DNA from: an uncultured Parabacteroides sp.
GTDB taxonomy: Bacteria > Bacteroidota > Bacteroidia > Bacteroidales > Tannerellaceae
Length of the DNA: 38,960 bases
Assembly (NCBI GenBank): GCA_949295065.1
Contig: CASFJQ010000024.1
Coordinates: 1-38,960, forward strand
Direction: 5' to 3'
Part shown: piece by piece, positions 23,191 to 30,020 of the stretch
How the letters are laid out: each line of letters starts with the position of its first letter
Numbering within the stretch: position 1 is the stretch's first letter
Position numbers and translations under genes: made by a program
The notes under the pieces: generated by a model
Database searches by the model: none
Told to the model about the DNA's origin: nothing
What the model saw: the letters and a program-made list of their open reading frames with translations, nothing else

Positions 23191-23592
23191 TTAATCAGCT
23201 CTGCTCATCACCAGTTTTCCGTGTTTAATACCTTTGATACCTATCAGATGATCAGCAAATTCCGTCAGTCGGAAAGCTTCACCCATGACTGTCGTTATGT
23301 GCAAACAGAAATTCTGGTTTATGTAATATTGAGAAGACGATAAAATGACCTGCTGATATTCCTGCTGTATAGATGATATTCGTGATGTAATGTCTTTTTT
23401 TACCTGGTCATACATTATAATTATAGTTCCGGCTACCACATGATTGCATTGCCATTTTTTTTCTGCCGTATTCTTTTCTATCAGAAAGCGAATTGCCTGA
23501 GAGCGATTCGCAAAAGCATTGTCTTGAACATATTTATCAAGAGCTTCCAATAAATCTTCTTCTAAAGATACTCCAAAGCGCTTTAGTGACAT
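23191..23592 (-). CDS. NikR-family regulator with altered metal site
   Basis: A 133-residue protein with NikR architecture. Residues 1-45 form a ribbon-helix-helix DNA-binding domain (RFGVSLEEDLLEALDKYV, then NRSQAIRFLIE). Residues 52-133 form an ACT-like metal-sensing domain (AGTIIIMYDQVKKDITSRISSIQ, then ADHLIGIKGIKHGKL). Aligned by eye to E. coli NikR, the nickel ligands His76, His87 and His89 become Gln77, Gln88 and Tyr90; only Cys95 is kept, as Cys96. Classical square-planar nickel binding is therefore unlikely. It may sense another metal or ligand, or have become metal-independent. It stands upstream of a TonB receptor on the same strand and probably controls it through the boxes between them. 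Confidence 0.82.
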   Translation of the reverse strand: MSLKRFGVSLEEDLLEALDKYVQDNAFANRSQAIRFLIEKNTAEKKWQCNHVVAGTIIIMYDQVKKDITSRISSIQQEYQQVILSSSQYYINQNFCLHITTVMGEAFRLTEFADHLIGIKGIKHGKLVMSRAD

Positions 23593-23731
23593 ATTGCCTG
23601 TTTACTTATAAGTTTTTGTTATTCAATTGTCTGACTAGAGTTAAAACGGATTCATGGTTTTAACAGCTGTGAAATTTGAGTTAAAGATAAAGAAAAAGAT
23701 TGTTTCCTATTGCAGTTTCATGATTAATTAG

Positions 23732-23932
23732 TATTTTTGTGTTGTAAAACATAATCAAAGGATATGTTTTTAGGTGAAAAGATTGTTAGGTGTTTAATTT
23801 TACTACATTTGTTTTTAGGTTATTTATATTTTTAAACCCAATTGGGTGATTAGTTACTGACAATAGTTTTTTAAGGTTATGTTTTAATTGTTTTGAACGG
23901 ACGGATCCGAGAGGATTAGGCCGTTTTTTTAT
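23732..23932 (+). ncRNA. Candidate small RNA in the gap between nikR-like and lysR genes
   Basis: The 374-base gap 23593-23966 has no coding frame of note. It contains a possible -7 box TATTTTTG (23732-23739). At its far end AACGGACGGATCC pairs imperfectly with GGATTAGGCCGTT and is followed by T7, a terminator pointing rightward. No gene is transcribed rightward into it, so it would end a transcript starting inside the gap. A CCCAATTGGG palindrome lies between. Evidence is structural only. Confidence 0.25.
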
Positions 23933-23966
23933 GCCCTGACGTTTCCTCTCACATGGATTTCTCTGA

Positions 23967-24863
23967 TTATAGTTGTTTATTTTCAGTCGCTTTTATAAGT
24001 ATTTCCGAGAAAGATATGGCAGATTTTTTTCTGTATCTGTCTTTTGGCCAGAACAGGAAACCTTTTGATAAAAGATTTTCGGCGCATAAAATAGGAATCT
24101 GGACCAGGTCAGCTTCTCCTTTTGATGCTGCTCTTGTCAGAATTGTTGCCCATTTGCCTTTCCTTAAAGCATGGAGAATGGTGTGCACGTCGTTAATCTC
24201 AACATTTGCCTTCAGACAAATATTGTCGTTTTTACGGCACAGCTGGTCTATTCTTTTTCTTGTGGCAAATCCTCGCTCCGGTAAAATAAGGGGAATTTCC
24301 GAAAGTTTTTTGAGGCTGACAGATGATGCTCCGGCTAACGGGTGTGACTTATGAACTACGGCGCAAAGCCTGGATGAAAACAAATGTACAGTTTCGAAGT
24401 TTTCATCGCAAATTCCTTCCGGTTTGAACGACAGGACAAAATCCAGTTTGTTGTCTTCCAGTTTGTTCAGCAGTTCTTCGGAAGTGGCAAACATAATGTT
24501 TACTTTTATTTTCGGGTATTTTTTAGTGAAAATATCCAATGCATACAGGAGCAAAGCGTTAAGGCTGAATGTCGAACCAATATTCAGCTCTCCGGATTCC
24601 AGCCCTTTTATATCACGGATGATTTGTTTGCCGCTTTCAGCGTCAGATATAGCTTTATTCGCATAAGGAAGGAAAGCTGTTCCTGCTTCAGTCGGTACTA
24701 TTCGTTTCCCGATTCTGTCGAACAGAAGTATTCCCAATTCATCTTCCAATTGCTTGATTTGTTGGGATAATGTGCTTTGCGAAATATACAAAGCCCGTGC
24801 CGCCTCCGAAAAATTCTTCAGTTCGCAAGCCTTCTGAAAGTATCTTAACTGTCTTAGCTCCAT
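23967..24863 (-). CDS. LysR-family transcriptional regulator
   Basis: A 298-residue regulator. The N-terminal winged helix is clear: MELRQLRYFQKACELKNFSEAARALYISQSTLSQQIKQLEDELGILLFDR, followed by a linker helix. The effector-binding half begins at about residue 90 (GELNIGSTFSLN) and contains LCAVVHKSHPLA and PLILPERGF. The nearest well-known relatives by motif are CynR-type proteins, but the effector cannot be told. It is transcribed away from a secreted beta-propeller protein, and a CGATA-N5-TATCG palindrome lies in the shared gap, so divergent control of that neighbour plus autoregulation is the default inference. Confidence 0.92.
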   Translation of the reverse strand: MELRQLRYFQKACELKNFSEAARALYISQSTLSQQIKQLEDELGILLFDRIGKRIVPTEAGTAFLPYANKAISDAESGKQIIRDIKGLESGELNIGSTFSLNALLLYALDIFTKKYPKIKVNIMFATSEELLNKLEDNKLDFVLSFKPEGICDENFETVHLFSSRLCAVVHKSHPLAGASSVSLKKLSEIPLILPERGFATRKRIDQLCRKNDNICLKANVEINDVHTILHALRKGKWATILTRAASKGEADLVQIPILCAENLLSKGFLFWPKDRYRKKSAISFSEILIKATENKQL

Positions 24864-24882
24864 TCTCTGTTATTGATTATGC

Positions 24883-24897
24883 CGATAGATGTTATCG
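24883..24897. promoter_or_regulatory. Palindrome CGATA-N5-TATCG, possible LysR operator
   Basis: A perfect 15-base inverted repeat lies 20 bases upstream of the lysR start, in the divergent gap. The form is compatible with LysR-type sites; binding is inferred. Confidence 0.45.
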
Positions 24898-24941
24898 AAA
24901 ATATGCTTATTGCAAATATATGGTAATTTTTTAATTCAATT

Positions 24942-24949
24942 TATCTTTG
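24942..24949 (+). promoter_or_regulatory. -7 element for the beta-propeller gene
   Basis: TATCTTTG fits the Bacteroidetes -7 consensus, 66 bases before the ATG at 25016. A matching -33 TTTG is not present, as would suit an activator-dependent promoter. Confidence 0.45.
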
Positions 24950-25015
24950 TCAAAGAAATCGGATAAATATGATTAATCGTAGATAAACTTGAATTAATAA
25001 CAAATAAAATTGCAT

Positions 25016-25882
25016 ATGAAAAAATTTTTAACTCTTGCCTTGGCATTGATGTCGGTAACAGCTTTCTCTCAGTCTGTTAAAATTGAAAATAACGGAATCC
25101 GTTTTTGTGAAAGTACATATCCATATAACGATGGAATTCTTGTAGCAAACTTCGGAACAGAAGCTCTTAACCCTTTGAACACTGAAGGTAAAGGATATAT
25201 ATTGTTTGTGAAAGACGGAAAAAGTGAAACTTTTATCCCAACTGACGGAAATCTTTCTGCTCCGAAAGGAATGTTCTTGCGTGACGGATATCTGTATGTA
25301 TGTGATGTGAATAAAGTTGTTGTCTATAATATCGGCAAAAAAGGCTCAAAGCCTGTGACAATCAAATTCCCTGAAGGAAACCTTTTCGTCAACGACCTTG
25401 TTGCCGATAAGAATTACCTTTATGCATCAGTTACAAATACAGACAAGATTTTCCGTATCGACATAAGCAATCCTGCTGCTCCCGGAAAACCTCAGGAATG
25501 GGCAACTGTGGCAGGTCCTAACGGTTTGCTGATGGTTGATGGCGAAATGTATGTTGCTTCTTATCCGGCAGATGGCGTTACTAAAGATGTAAACGTAGTT
25601 TATAGAATAAAAAATCTGAGCAAACCGAGTCCGGAAAAATTCATTGAAGTTTCCGGTCAATACGACGGCATCGCATTGTCGAAAGACAGAAAAAGCATTT
25701 ATCTGACTAACTGGACTCCGGCTCAGGTTTGCCGTCTGAATCTTTCTGACAAATCTCTTGTTCCATTGAAAATCAACTTGCATGAACCGCTTGTAGGTCC
25801 GGCAGATATAACAGTTGCAAACGGTAAAATCTATATTCCGGATTTGCCAAACAGCAGAGTTGTGATTGTTGATGAGGAATAA
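25016..25882 (+). CDS. Secreted SMP-30/NHL-like beta-propeller protein
   Basis: A 288-residue exported protein; the ATG at 25016 gives a clean signal peptide MKKFLTLALALMSVTAFSQ (an ATG six bases upstream adds only two residues). The mature part is a chain of short beta-propeller repeats: GILVANFGT, YILFVKDGKSETF, APKGMFLRDGYLYVCDVNKVVVYNI, FVNDLVADKNYLYASVTNTDKIFRIDI, GPNGLLMVDGEMYVASY and GPADITVANGKIYIPDLPNSRVVIVD. This resembles SMP-30/gluconolactonase and NHL-type ATP/GTP-like propellers of the periplasm. No enzymatic residues can be assigned with certainty. It is divergent from a LysR regulator. Confidence 0.72.
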   Translation: MKKFLTLALALMSVTAFSQSVKIENNGIRFCESTYPYNDGILVANFGTEALNPLNTEGKGYILFVKDGKSETFIPTDGNLSAPKGMFLRDGYLYVCDVNKVVVYNIGKKGSKPVTIKFPEGNLFVNDLVADKNYLYASVTNTDKIFRIDISNPAAPGKPQEWATVAGPNGLLMVDGEMYVASYPADGVTKDVNVVYRIKNLSKPSPEKFIEVSGQYDGIALSKDRKSIYLTNWTPAQVCRLNLSDKSLVPLKINLHEPLVGPADITVANGKIYIPDLPNSRVVIVDEE

Positions 25883-25933
25883 TATTTTGAGGAAAATTAA
25901 AATAGCTGCTTAGAGAATCAAGTAAAGAATAAG

Positions 25934-25941
25934 TATCTTTG
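25934..25941 (+). promoter_or_regulatory. -7 element for tsaB
   Basis: TATCTTTG followed by CG fits the consensus; the implied 5' leader of about 185 bases contains a copy of the dispersed hairpin repeat. Confidence 0.45.
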
Positions 25942-25974
25942 CGTCGCTCCAGTGTTGGAGGAATATTCGCCGGA

Positions 25975-26100
25975 CTCAATTTTTCAGTTAACGAGTTGAT
26001 AAGAAAACGAGTTGACAAGAGTTTTTCCCTCCTTGTCAACTTGTCTCTGTAGCCTTGTCAACTTTCCTAAGCTGAGTAACTAGCGAAAATTAACTCAATA
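25975..26100. repeat. Dispersed GTTGACAAG intergenic repeat, copy 5 (hairpin)
   Basis: CGAGTTGACAAG and CTTGTCAACTTGT face each other around a loop of about 12 bases (about 26009-26044). An upstream GAGTTGATAAGA and a downstream CCTTGTCAACTTTCC are present, and the block ends in AACTAGCGAAAATTAACTC. Confidence 0.75.
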
Positions 26101-26133
26101 ACTTACGAACTCAAAAACTTAATACTTATTGTA

Positions 26134-26838
26134 ATGGCTTGTATATTAACTATAGAAACATCTACAAATGTTTGCTCTGCAGCTTTGATTCTGGATGGAA
26201 AAGTTGTTTGTGAAAAAGTATCATACGACGGACCGTCACACGCTTCGCTAACAGGAGTATATGTTGAGGACTGCATAAAAGTGATGAAAGAAAAAGGATT
26301 GAAACTCGATGCTGTTGCTGTCAGCAGCGGTCCGGGTTCATACACCGGATTGAGAATTGGAGTTTCAGTGGCAAAGGGTCTTTGCTTCGGATACGGCATT
26401 CCGTTGATTGCCATTCATTCACTTGACATTATGGCTTATACAGCTATCAGCCGAAACAACAATGAAGATTGTCTGTATTGCGCAATGATTGATGCACGCA
26501 GAATGGAAGTATATTCTTCTTTGTATGACAACACAGGCAAGGAAGTCCGTAAAGTTCAGGCGGATATTGTTGACGGAGATACATATTCATCATACTTGTC
26601 GGCTGGAAAAGTTTGTTTCTTCGGTAACGGAGCTTCAAAGTGCAAGTCGGTAATTACTGATTCAAACGCCTTTTTCCTTGATGAAATTCATCCTTTGGCT
26701 TCGGAAATGGCAACTATGGCAGAAAAAGCTTATGCAGAAAAGCGTTTTGAAGATGTTGCATATTTCGAACCGTTCTATTTGAAAGAATTCCAGGCAACTA
26801 TCGCCAAGAATAAGGTTTTGGGAAAAACAAATTCGTAA
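26134..26838 (+). CDS. tsaB: tRNA threonylcarbamoyladenosine biosynthesis protein TsaB
   Basis: A 234-residue protein of the ASKHA fold, the non-catalytic partner that dimerises with TsaD and joins TsaE and TsaC in making t6A37 on tRNAs reading ANN codons. The N-terminal ILTIETSTNVCSAALILDGKVV strand pair, the HASLTGVYVEDCIK segment and the family signature AVSSGPGSYTGLRIGVSVAKGLCFG are all present. The TsaD metal-binding histidines are absent, as expected for TsaB. Full length, ATG start at the conserved N-terminus. It stands alone between repeat blocks. Confidence 0.95.
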   Translation: MACILTIETSTNVCSAALILDGKVVCEKVSYDGPSHASLTGVYVEDCIKVMKEKGLKLDAVAVSSGPGSYTGLRIGVSVAKGLCFGYGIPLIAIHSLDIMAYTAISRNNNEDCLYCAMIDARRMEVYSSLYDNTGKEVRKVQADIVDGDTYSSYLSAGKVCFFGNGASKCKSVITDSNAFFLDEIHPLASEMATMAEKAYAEKRFEDVAYFEPFYLKEFQATIAKNKVLGKTNS

Positions 26839-26844
26839 ATAAGA

Positions 26845-26911
26845 TACGAGTTGACTAGGAAACAAGTTGACAAGGGGAAAAACTATGGTCAATTTGTTTT
26901 CTTGTCAATGT
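26845..26911. repeat. Dispersed GTTGACAAG intergenic repeat, copy 6
   Basis: CGAGTTGACTAGGAAACAAG and AAGTTGACAAGG, then inverted TCTTGTCAAT, form another facing pair starting seven bases after the tsaB stop. Confidence 0.7.
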
Positions 26912-26946
26912 TCTATAAATACTTCATAAATAAAGCATTTATTCTC

Positions 26947-27029
26947 AAAACTAAGCTTTAGTTTTTATAAACTCAGTCTTGGTTTGTGAAAACTCAACCT
27001 TAATTTGTAAAAACTAAGCCTTAGTTTTG
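26947..27029. repeat. Array of four about 20-21-base near-palindromic units, second locus
   Basis: Units beginning near 26947, 26969, 26989 and 27010 resemble AAAACTAAGCTTTAGTTT and AAAACTAAGCCTTAGTTTT; the middle two are more decayed. Same unit type and copy number as 16809-16892. It sits 53 bases upstream of the DUF3810 gene. Confidence 0.8.
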
Positions 27030-27081
27030 AAGAAAATATATTACTTTCCGCATTTTTCTGTATATAAATCAAACTAAGTAG

Positions 27082-28110
27082 ATGAAACCTTACACCAGAA
27101 AATTCCTGATTTTAGAGATTCTACTATTGCTGTTTGTCTGGGCATTGATGCTGATTCCCGGAGCGGGAGAGTGGTATGCGCTTAATTTATATCCCGGATT
27201 TTCTGATATTCTCTCGCTTCTGTCGTCAGTCTTCCCGTTTTCATTGAGTGATGTTTTTATATATGGAAGTATTATATTCCTGCTGATATATCTCATTTTA
27301 AATGTTCGCCGTTCGGCATCAAAGACTTTTGGTTTCATTTTCCGCTATCTGCTCTTTGCCTACGTATGGTTTTATCTTGCCTGGGGAATGAACTATTACA
27401 GAGATGATTTCTATACCCGTTCGGAAATCACTCCGGCAAAATATGACGAGGCAATATTCAAGGATTTCCTCAAATCATATATTGACACACTTAATTCTTT
27501 GTATATCCCGATAAATCAAATTGATACCAATATAGTGAAAAAGGAAGTCCGTGCCCGTTTTGCAGCAATAGCTCCAGAATTCGGATTGAAACAGCCTAAG
27601 AATTTTCATTCCGTGAAACCTATGATAAGTACGCCGATGATGAGTAGCGTTGGCGTTATGGGATATATCGGGCCCTTTTTCAACGAAGCTACGGTGAGTG
27701 GCGACTTAAGACCGGTTCAATATCCTTTCACTTATGCCCACGAAATGTCCCATCTTCTTGGAACAGCCGGCGAAGGTGAGGCAAATTTTTATGCCTGGAA
27801 AGTATGCGTATCATCCCAAAACGAAGTGCTCAGATTTTCAGGATGGTTTTCTATACTGAGATATGTGATTTCAAACGCTTGGTTATGCCTGTCGGAAGAA
27901 GAATTCGATAAGTTCAAATCTTCTATAAAGCCGGAAATTGTGGAGTTATATAATTCGAACAATGCATATTGGCGTGATAAATATAATCCTTATTTGGGTG
28001 AGATTCAGAATTATATATATGATATTTATCTGAAAGGAAATAAAGTGGGCGGAGGAATGGAGAATTATTCTGAGGTGGTTAGGATGATTATTTCAAGTCG
28101 GAGAAATTGA
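27082..28110 (+). CDS. DUF3810 membrane protein with HExxH motif
   Basis: A 342-residue inner-membrane protein. Three hydrophobic segments fill residues 8-28, 52-75 and 84-104. A long soluble part follows with FTYAHEMSHLLGTAGEGEANF (216-236): HEMSH (220-224) plus a later Glu gives a zincin-like metal site. This matches DUF3810, found across Bacteroidetes, with no established substrate. The pattern suggests a membrane-anchored zinc peptidase acting at the cell envelope; that is inference. Start at ATG 27082, with the palindromic array just upstream. Confidence 0.85.
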   Translation: MKPYTRKFLILEILLLLFVWALMLIPGAGEWYALNLYPGFSDILSLLSSVFPFSLSDVFIYGSIIFLLIYLILNVRRSASKTFGFIFRYLLFAYVWFYLAWGMNYYRDDFYTRSEITPAKYDEAIFKDFLKSYIDTLNSLYIPINQIDTNIVKKEVRARFAAIAPEFGLKQPKNFHSVKPMISTPMMSSVGVMGYIGPFFNEATVSGDLRPVQYPFTYAHEMSHLLGTAGEGEANFYAWKVCVSSQNEVLRFSGWFSILRYVISNAWLCLSEEEFDKFKSSIKPEIVELYNSNNAYWRDKYNPYLGEIQNYIYDIYLKGNKVGGGMENYSEVVRMIISSRRN

Positions 28111-28114
28111 TATT

Positions 28115-28171
28115 CTCAACCTGTCTATGAAGCCTAGTCAACTTTTAAGTTAAGCAATATCCGAAACATAA
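28115..28171. repeat. Dispersed intergenic repeat, copy 7
   Basis: GCCTAGTCAACTTTTAAGTT followed by CAATATCCGAAACATAAAT: the Tail-type half of the repeat, also seen at 2038-2066. Confidence 0.55.
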
Positions 28172-28183
28172 ATATTATACTAT

Positions 28184-28217
28184 TTTGTTTTTGTCCCGAT
28201 ATTTTTTCTTACCTTTG
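28184..28217 (+). promoter_or_regulatory. Promoter for the leader upstream of the LysO genes
   Basis: TACCTTTG at 28210-28217 with TTTG at 28184-28187 (22-base spacing) or 28190-28193 (16-base spacing). Transcription would begin at about 28225, exactly where the structured segment starts. Confidence 0.55.
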
Positions 28218-28224
28218 CCGCGCT

Positions 28225-28326
28225 ATGGACATACAACCTACTACATATCATATATTCATCCCGAGGCTCACATCCCAGTGTTGCCACGCAATCGCTCATG
28301 TCCATTGGTTTAGCGGCTTCCTATAA
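28225..28326 (+). ncRNA. Candidate structured leader (or 33-codon leaderless ORF) before the LysO pair
   Basis: TGGACAT (28226-28232) pairs with ATGTCCA (28298-28304), enclosing GGC-CAC against GTG-GCC (about 28264-28284). The segment is richer in G+C than its surroundings. It also reads as an open frame ATG-33 codons-TAA (MDIQPTTYHIF... GFL) whose ATG coincides with the predicted transcription start. It could therefore be a cis-regulatory RNA for the LysO genes or a leaderless small protein containing CC and HVHW motifs. No known riboswitch class was recognised. Confidence 0.35.
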
Positions 28327-28348
28327 TAGATTCTTTTCATATAATTTT

Positions 28349-28480
28349 TGGAGTTGACAAGTTGACAAATTAACGAGTTAACGAGTTTACAAGTTGACAA
28401 GGAATTATATTCTCATTCGTCGGGAATAGTATGTTTCATACCCTTGTTTTCTTGTCTCTGAAGCCTTGTCAACTATTATA
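28349..28480. repeat. Dispersed GTTGACAAG intergenic repeat, copy 8
   Basis: Direct copies GAGTTGACAAGTTGACAAA and TTACAAGTTGACAAGG on the left, then TTGTCTCTGAAGCCTTGTCA on the right, an inverted pair about 70 bases apart, lying inside the probable LysO mRNA leader. Confidence 0.7.
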
Positions 28481-28513
28481 AATTACTATTTCAAAAGAAT
28501 CATTTACACATTT

Positions 28514-28792
28514 ATGTTTCAGATAATAGCAGTTCTTTTCGCAGGCGTAGGCATAGGCTATGCTTTGCGTAATTTCAGCTGGTTGCAGAAAACCGGCAAG
28601 ACAATATCATACAATATATTTGTATTATTGTTTTTATTGGGCATTTCAATAGGAACCAACAAATCAGTGTTTGAGAATCTGTCGTCATTGGGGCTTCAGG
28701 CATTTCTTCTTGCCGTGGGCGGAACATTGGGCAGTGCATTGGCGGCTTTGGCAGTTTATAATTTAGTGTTCAGAAAGGAGGGAAGGAAATGA
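28514..28792 (+). CDS. LysO-family transporter, N-terminal half protein
   Basis: A 92-residue membrane protein. I start at ATG 28514 (MFQIIAVLFAGVGIGYALR); a TTG further upstream would place 16 residues inside the dispersed repeat. Three hydrophobic helices (about 2-18, 32-50, 57-80) match the N-terminal part of the LysO/DUF340 lysine exporter. In E. coli LysO is a single protein. In Bacteroidetes it is often encoded as two adjacent genes, as here. The stop overlaps the next start by ATGA, so the two halves are translationally coupled and probably form one transporter. Confidence 0.8.
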   Translation: MFQIIAVLFAGVGIGYALRNFSWLQKTGKTISYNIFVLLFLLGISIGTNKSVFENLSSLGLQAFLLAVGGTLGSALAALAVYNLVFRKEGRK

Positions 28793-29415
28793 GAGAGAGT
28801 CTGATAGTTGTGTCATTCTTTGCTTTGGGTGCATTGATTGGCTGGAGTGGAGTTTTGTCTCAGTCTGCAATCGATGGAGATTATATAATGTATGCTTTAT
28901 ATTTCCTGATGTTTCAGGTAGGTCTTAATTTGGGAAGCGACAAGAAACTGAAAAGTATTTTGGCAGCAGTTTCGCCACGCATGTTGCTTATTCCTTTGGC
29001 AACGATAGGCGGAACGTTAGGCTTCTCTGCGCTGATTGGACTTTTCCTTTCACGTTGGAGTGTGTTTGATTGCATGGCTGTGGGCAGTGGTTTCGGTTAT
29101 TACTCACTGTCGTCCATTCTTATCACTCAATATAAGGAAGCAACGCTTGGCGTTCAGCTGGCAACGGAATTGGGAACTATAGCATTGCTGACTAATGTGT
29201 TCCGTGAAATGTTTACTTTGCTTGGAGCACCGCTTCTTGTCAAATATTTCGGAAGGCTGGCACCTATCTGCACGGCGGGAGTGACTTCGATTGATGTTTC
29301 TCTTCCGGTAATTACCCGATATTCCGGAAAAGATTTGATATCAATATCTGTTATACATGGCATATTGGTTGACTTGACTGTTCCATTTTTTGTGTCATTT
29401 TTTTGCTCTATGTAA
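28789..29415 (+). CDS. Lysine exporter LysO-family protein, C-terminal half
   Basis: A 208-residue membrane protein with about five to six hydrophobic segments. The family pattern GSGFGYYSLSSILIT, TELGTIALLTNVFREMFTLLGAPLL and SIDVSLPVITRYSG is present; acidic residues within this part are needed for export in E. coli LysO. Likely role: efflux of lysine and the toxic analogue thialysine across the inner membrane together with the preceding small protein. Overlaps it by four bases. Its 3' end contains the promoter of the next operon. Confidence 0.85.
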   Translation: MRESLIVVSFFALGALIGWSGVLSQSAIDGDYIMYALYFLMFQVGLNLGSDKKLKSILAAVSPRMLLIPLATIGGTLGFSALIGLFLSRWSVFDCMAVGSGFGYYSLSSILITQYKEATLGVQLATELGTIALLTNVFREMFTLLGAPLLVKYFGRLAPICTAGVTSIDVSLPVITRYSGKDLISISVIHGILVDLTVPFFVSFFCSM

Positions 29416-29432
29416 AGATTGTCATATCTTTG
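29402..29432 (+). promoter_or_regulatory. Promoter for lemA-htpX
   Basis: TTTG at 29402-29405 and TATCTTTG at 29425-29432 with 19 bases between. The -33 box lies inside the last codons of the LysO gene. Confidence 0.75.
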
Positions 29433-29462
29433 GAGCGTGTTAAATATAAATTTTTTAGAGAT

Positions 29463-30020
29463 ATGACAATTTTGATTATCATCGCTGTAGTTGTGGTGCT
29501 GGGTTTGTGGGTAGCGTCTATCTACAACCGTTTGGTGAAACTGAGAAACAATCGTGAAAATGCTTTTGCAGACATAGACGTTCAATTGAAACAGCGTCAC
29601 GACTTGATTCCGCAGCTGGTGGCAACAGTAAAAGGATATGCTGCGCACGAGAAGGAAACTCTGGACCGTGTTATTGCTGCACGTAACGGAGCAGTAAATG
29701 CCAGCTCAATAAACGATAAAATCGCAGCCGAAAATGTACTTACATCTGCTTTGGCAGGTTTGCGTGTAACTCTTGAGGCTTATCCGGATTTGAAAGCAAA
29801 CCAGAATTTCAATCACTTGCAGGAAGAAATTTCGGATGTTGAGAACAAGCTTGCGGCTGTTCGCCGTTATTTCAACTCTGCTACGAAAGAGCTTAACAAT
29901 GCAGTTGAAACATTCCCGTCAAATATTTTTGCCGGAATGTTCGGTTTCAAGAAAGAAATGATGTTTGACCTTGGCGAGCAGCGTTCAACACTTGAACAGG
30001 CTCCTGAAATCAAATTCTAA
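29463..30020 (+). CDS. LemA family protein
   Basis: A 185-residue protein with one N-terminal membrane helix (MTILIIIAVVVVLGLWVASIYN) and a four-helix coiled body: RLVKLRNNRENAFADIDVQLKQRHDLIPQLVATVKGYAAHEKETLD and NKLAAVRRYFNSATKELNNAVETFPSNIFAGMFGF are family hallmarks. The start at 29463 follows the mapped promoter; an upstream start would precede the expected transcription start. LemA proteins of unknown biochemical role are commonly paired with membrane proteases or TPM proteins; here the partner is HtpX, overlapping by one base. Confidence 0.92.
   Translation: MTILIIIAVVVVLGLWVASIYNRLVKLRNNRENAFADIDVQLKQRHDLIPQLVATVKGYAAHEKETLDRVIAARNGAVNASSINDKIAAENVLTSALAGLRVTLEAYPDLKANQNFNHLQEEISDVENKLAAVRRYFNSATKELNNAVETFPSNIFAGMFGFKKEMMFDLGEQRSTLEQAPEIKF

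Noticed and set aside
28466-28513. TTG start 48 bases upstream for the small LysO protein
   Set aside because: These codons come from the dispersed repeat; the ATG at 28514 gives the expected membrane-protein start.
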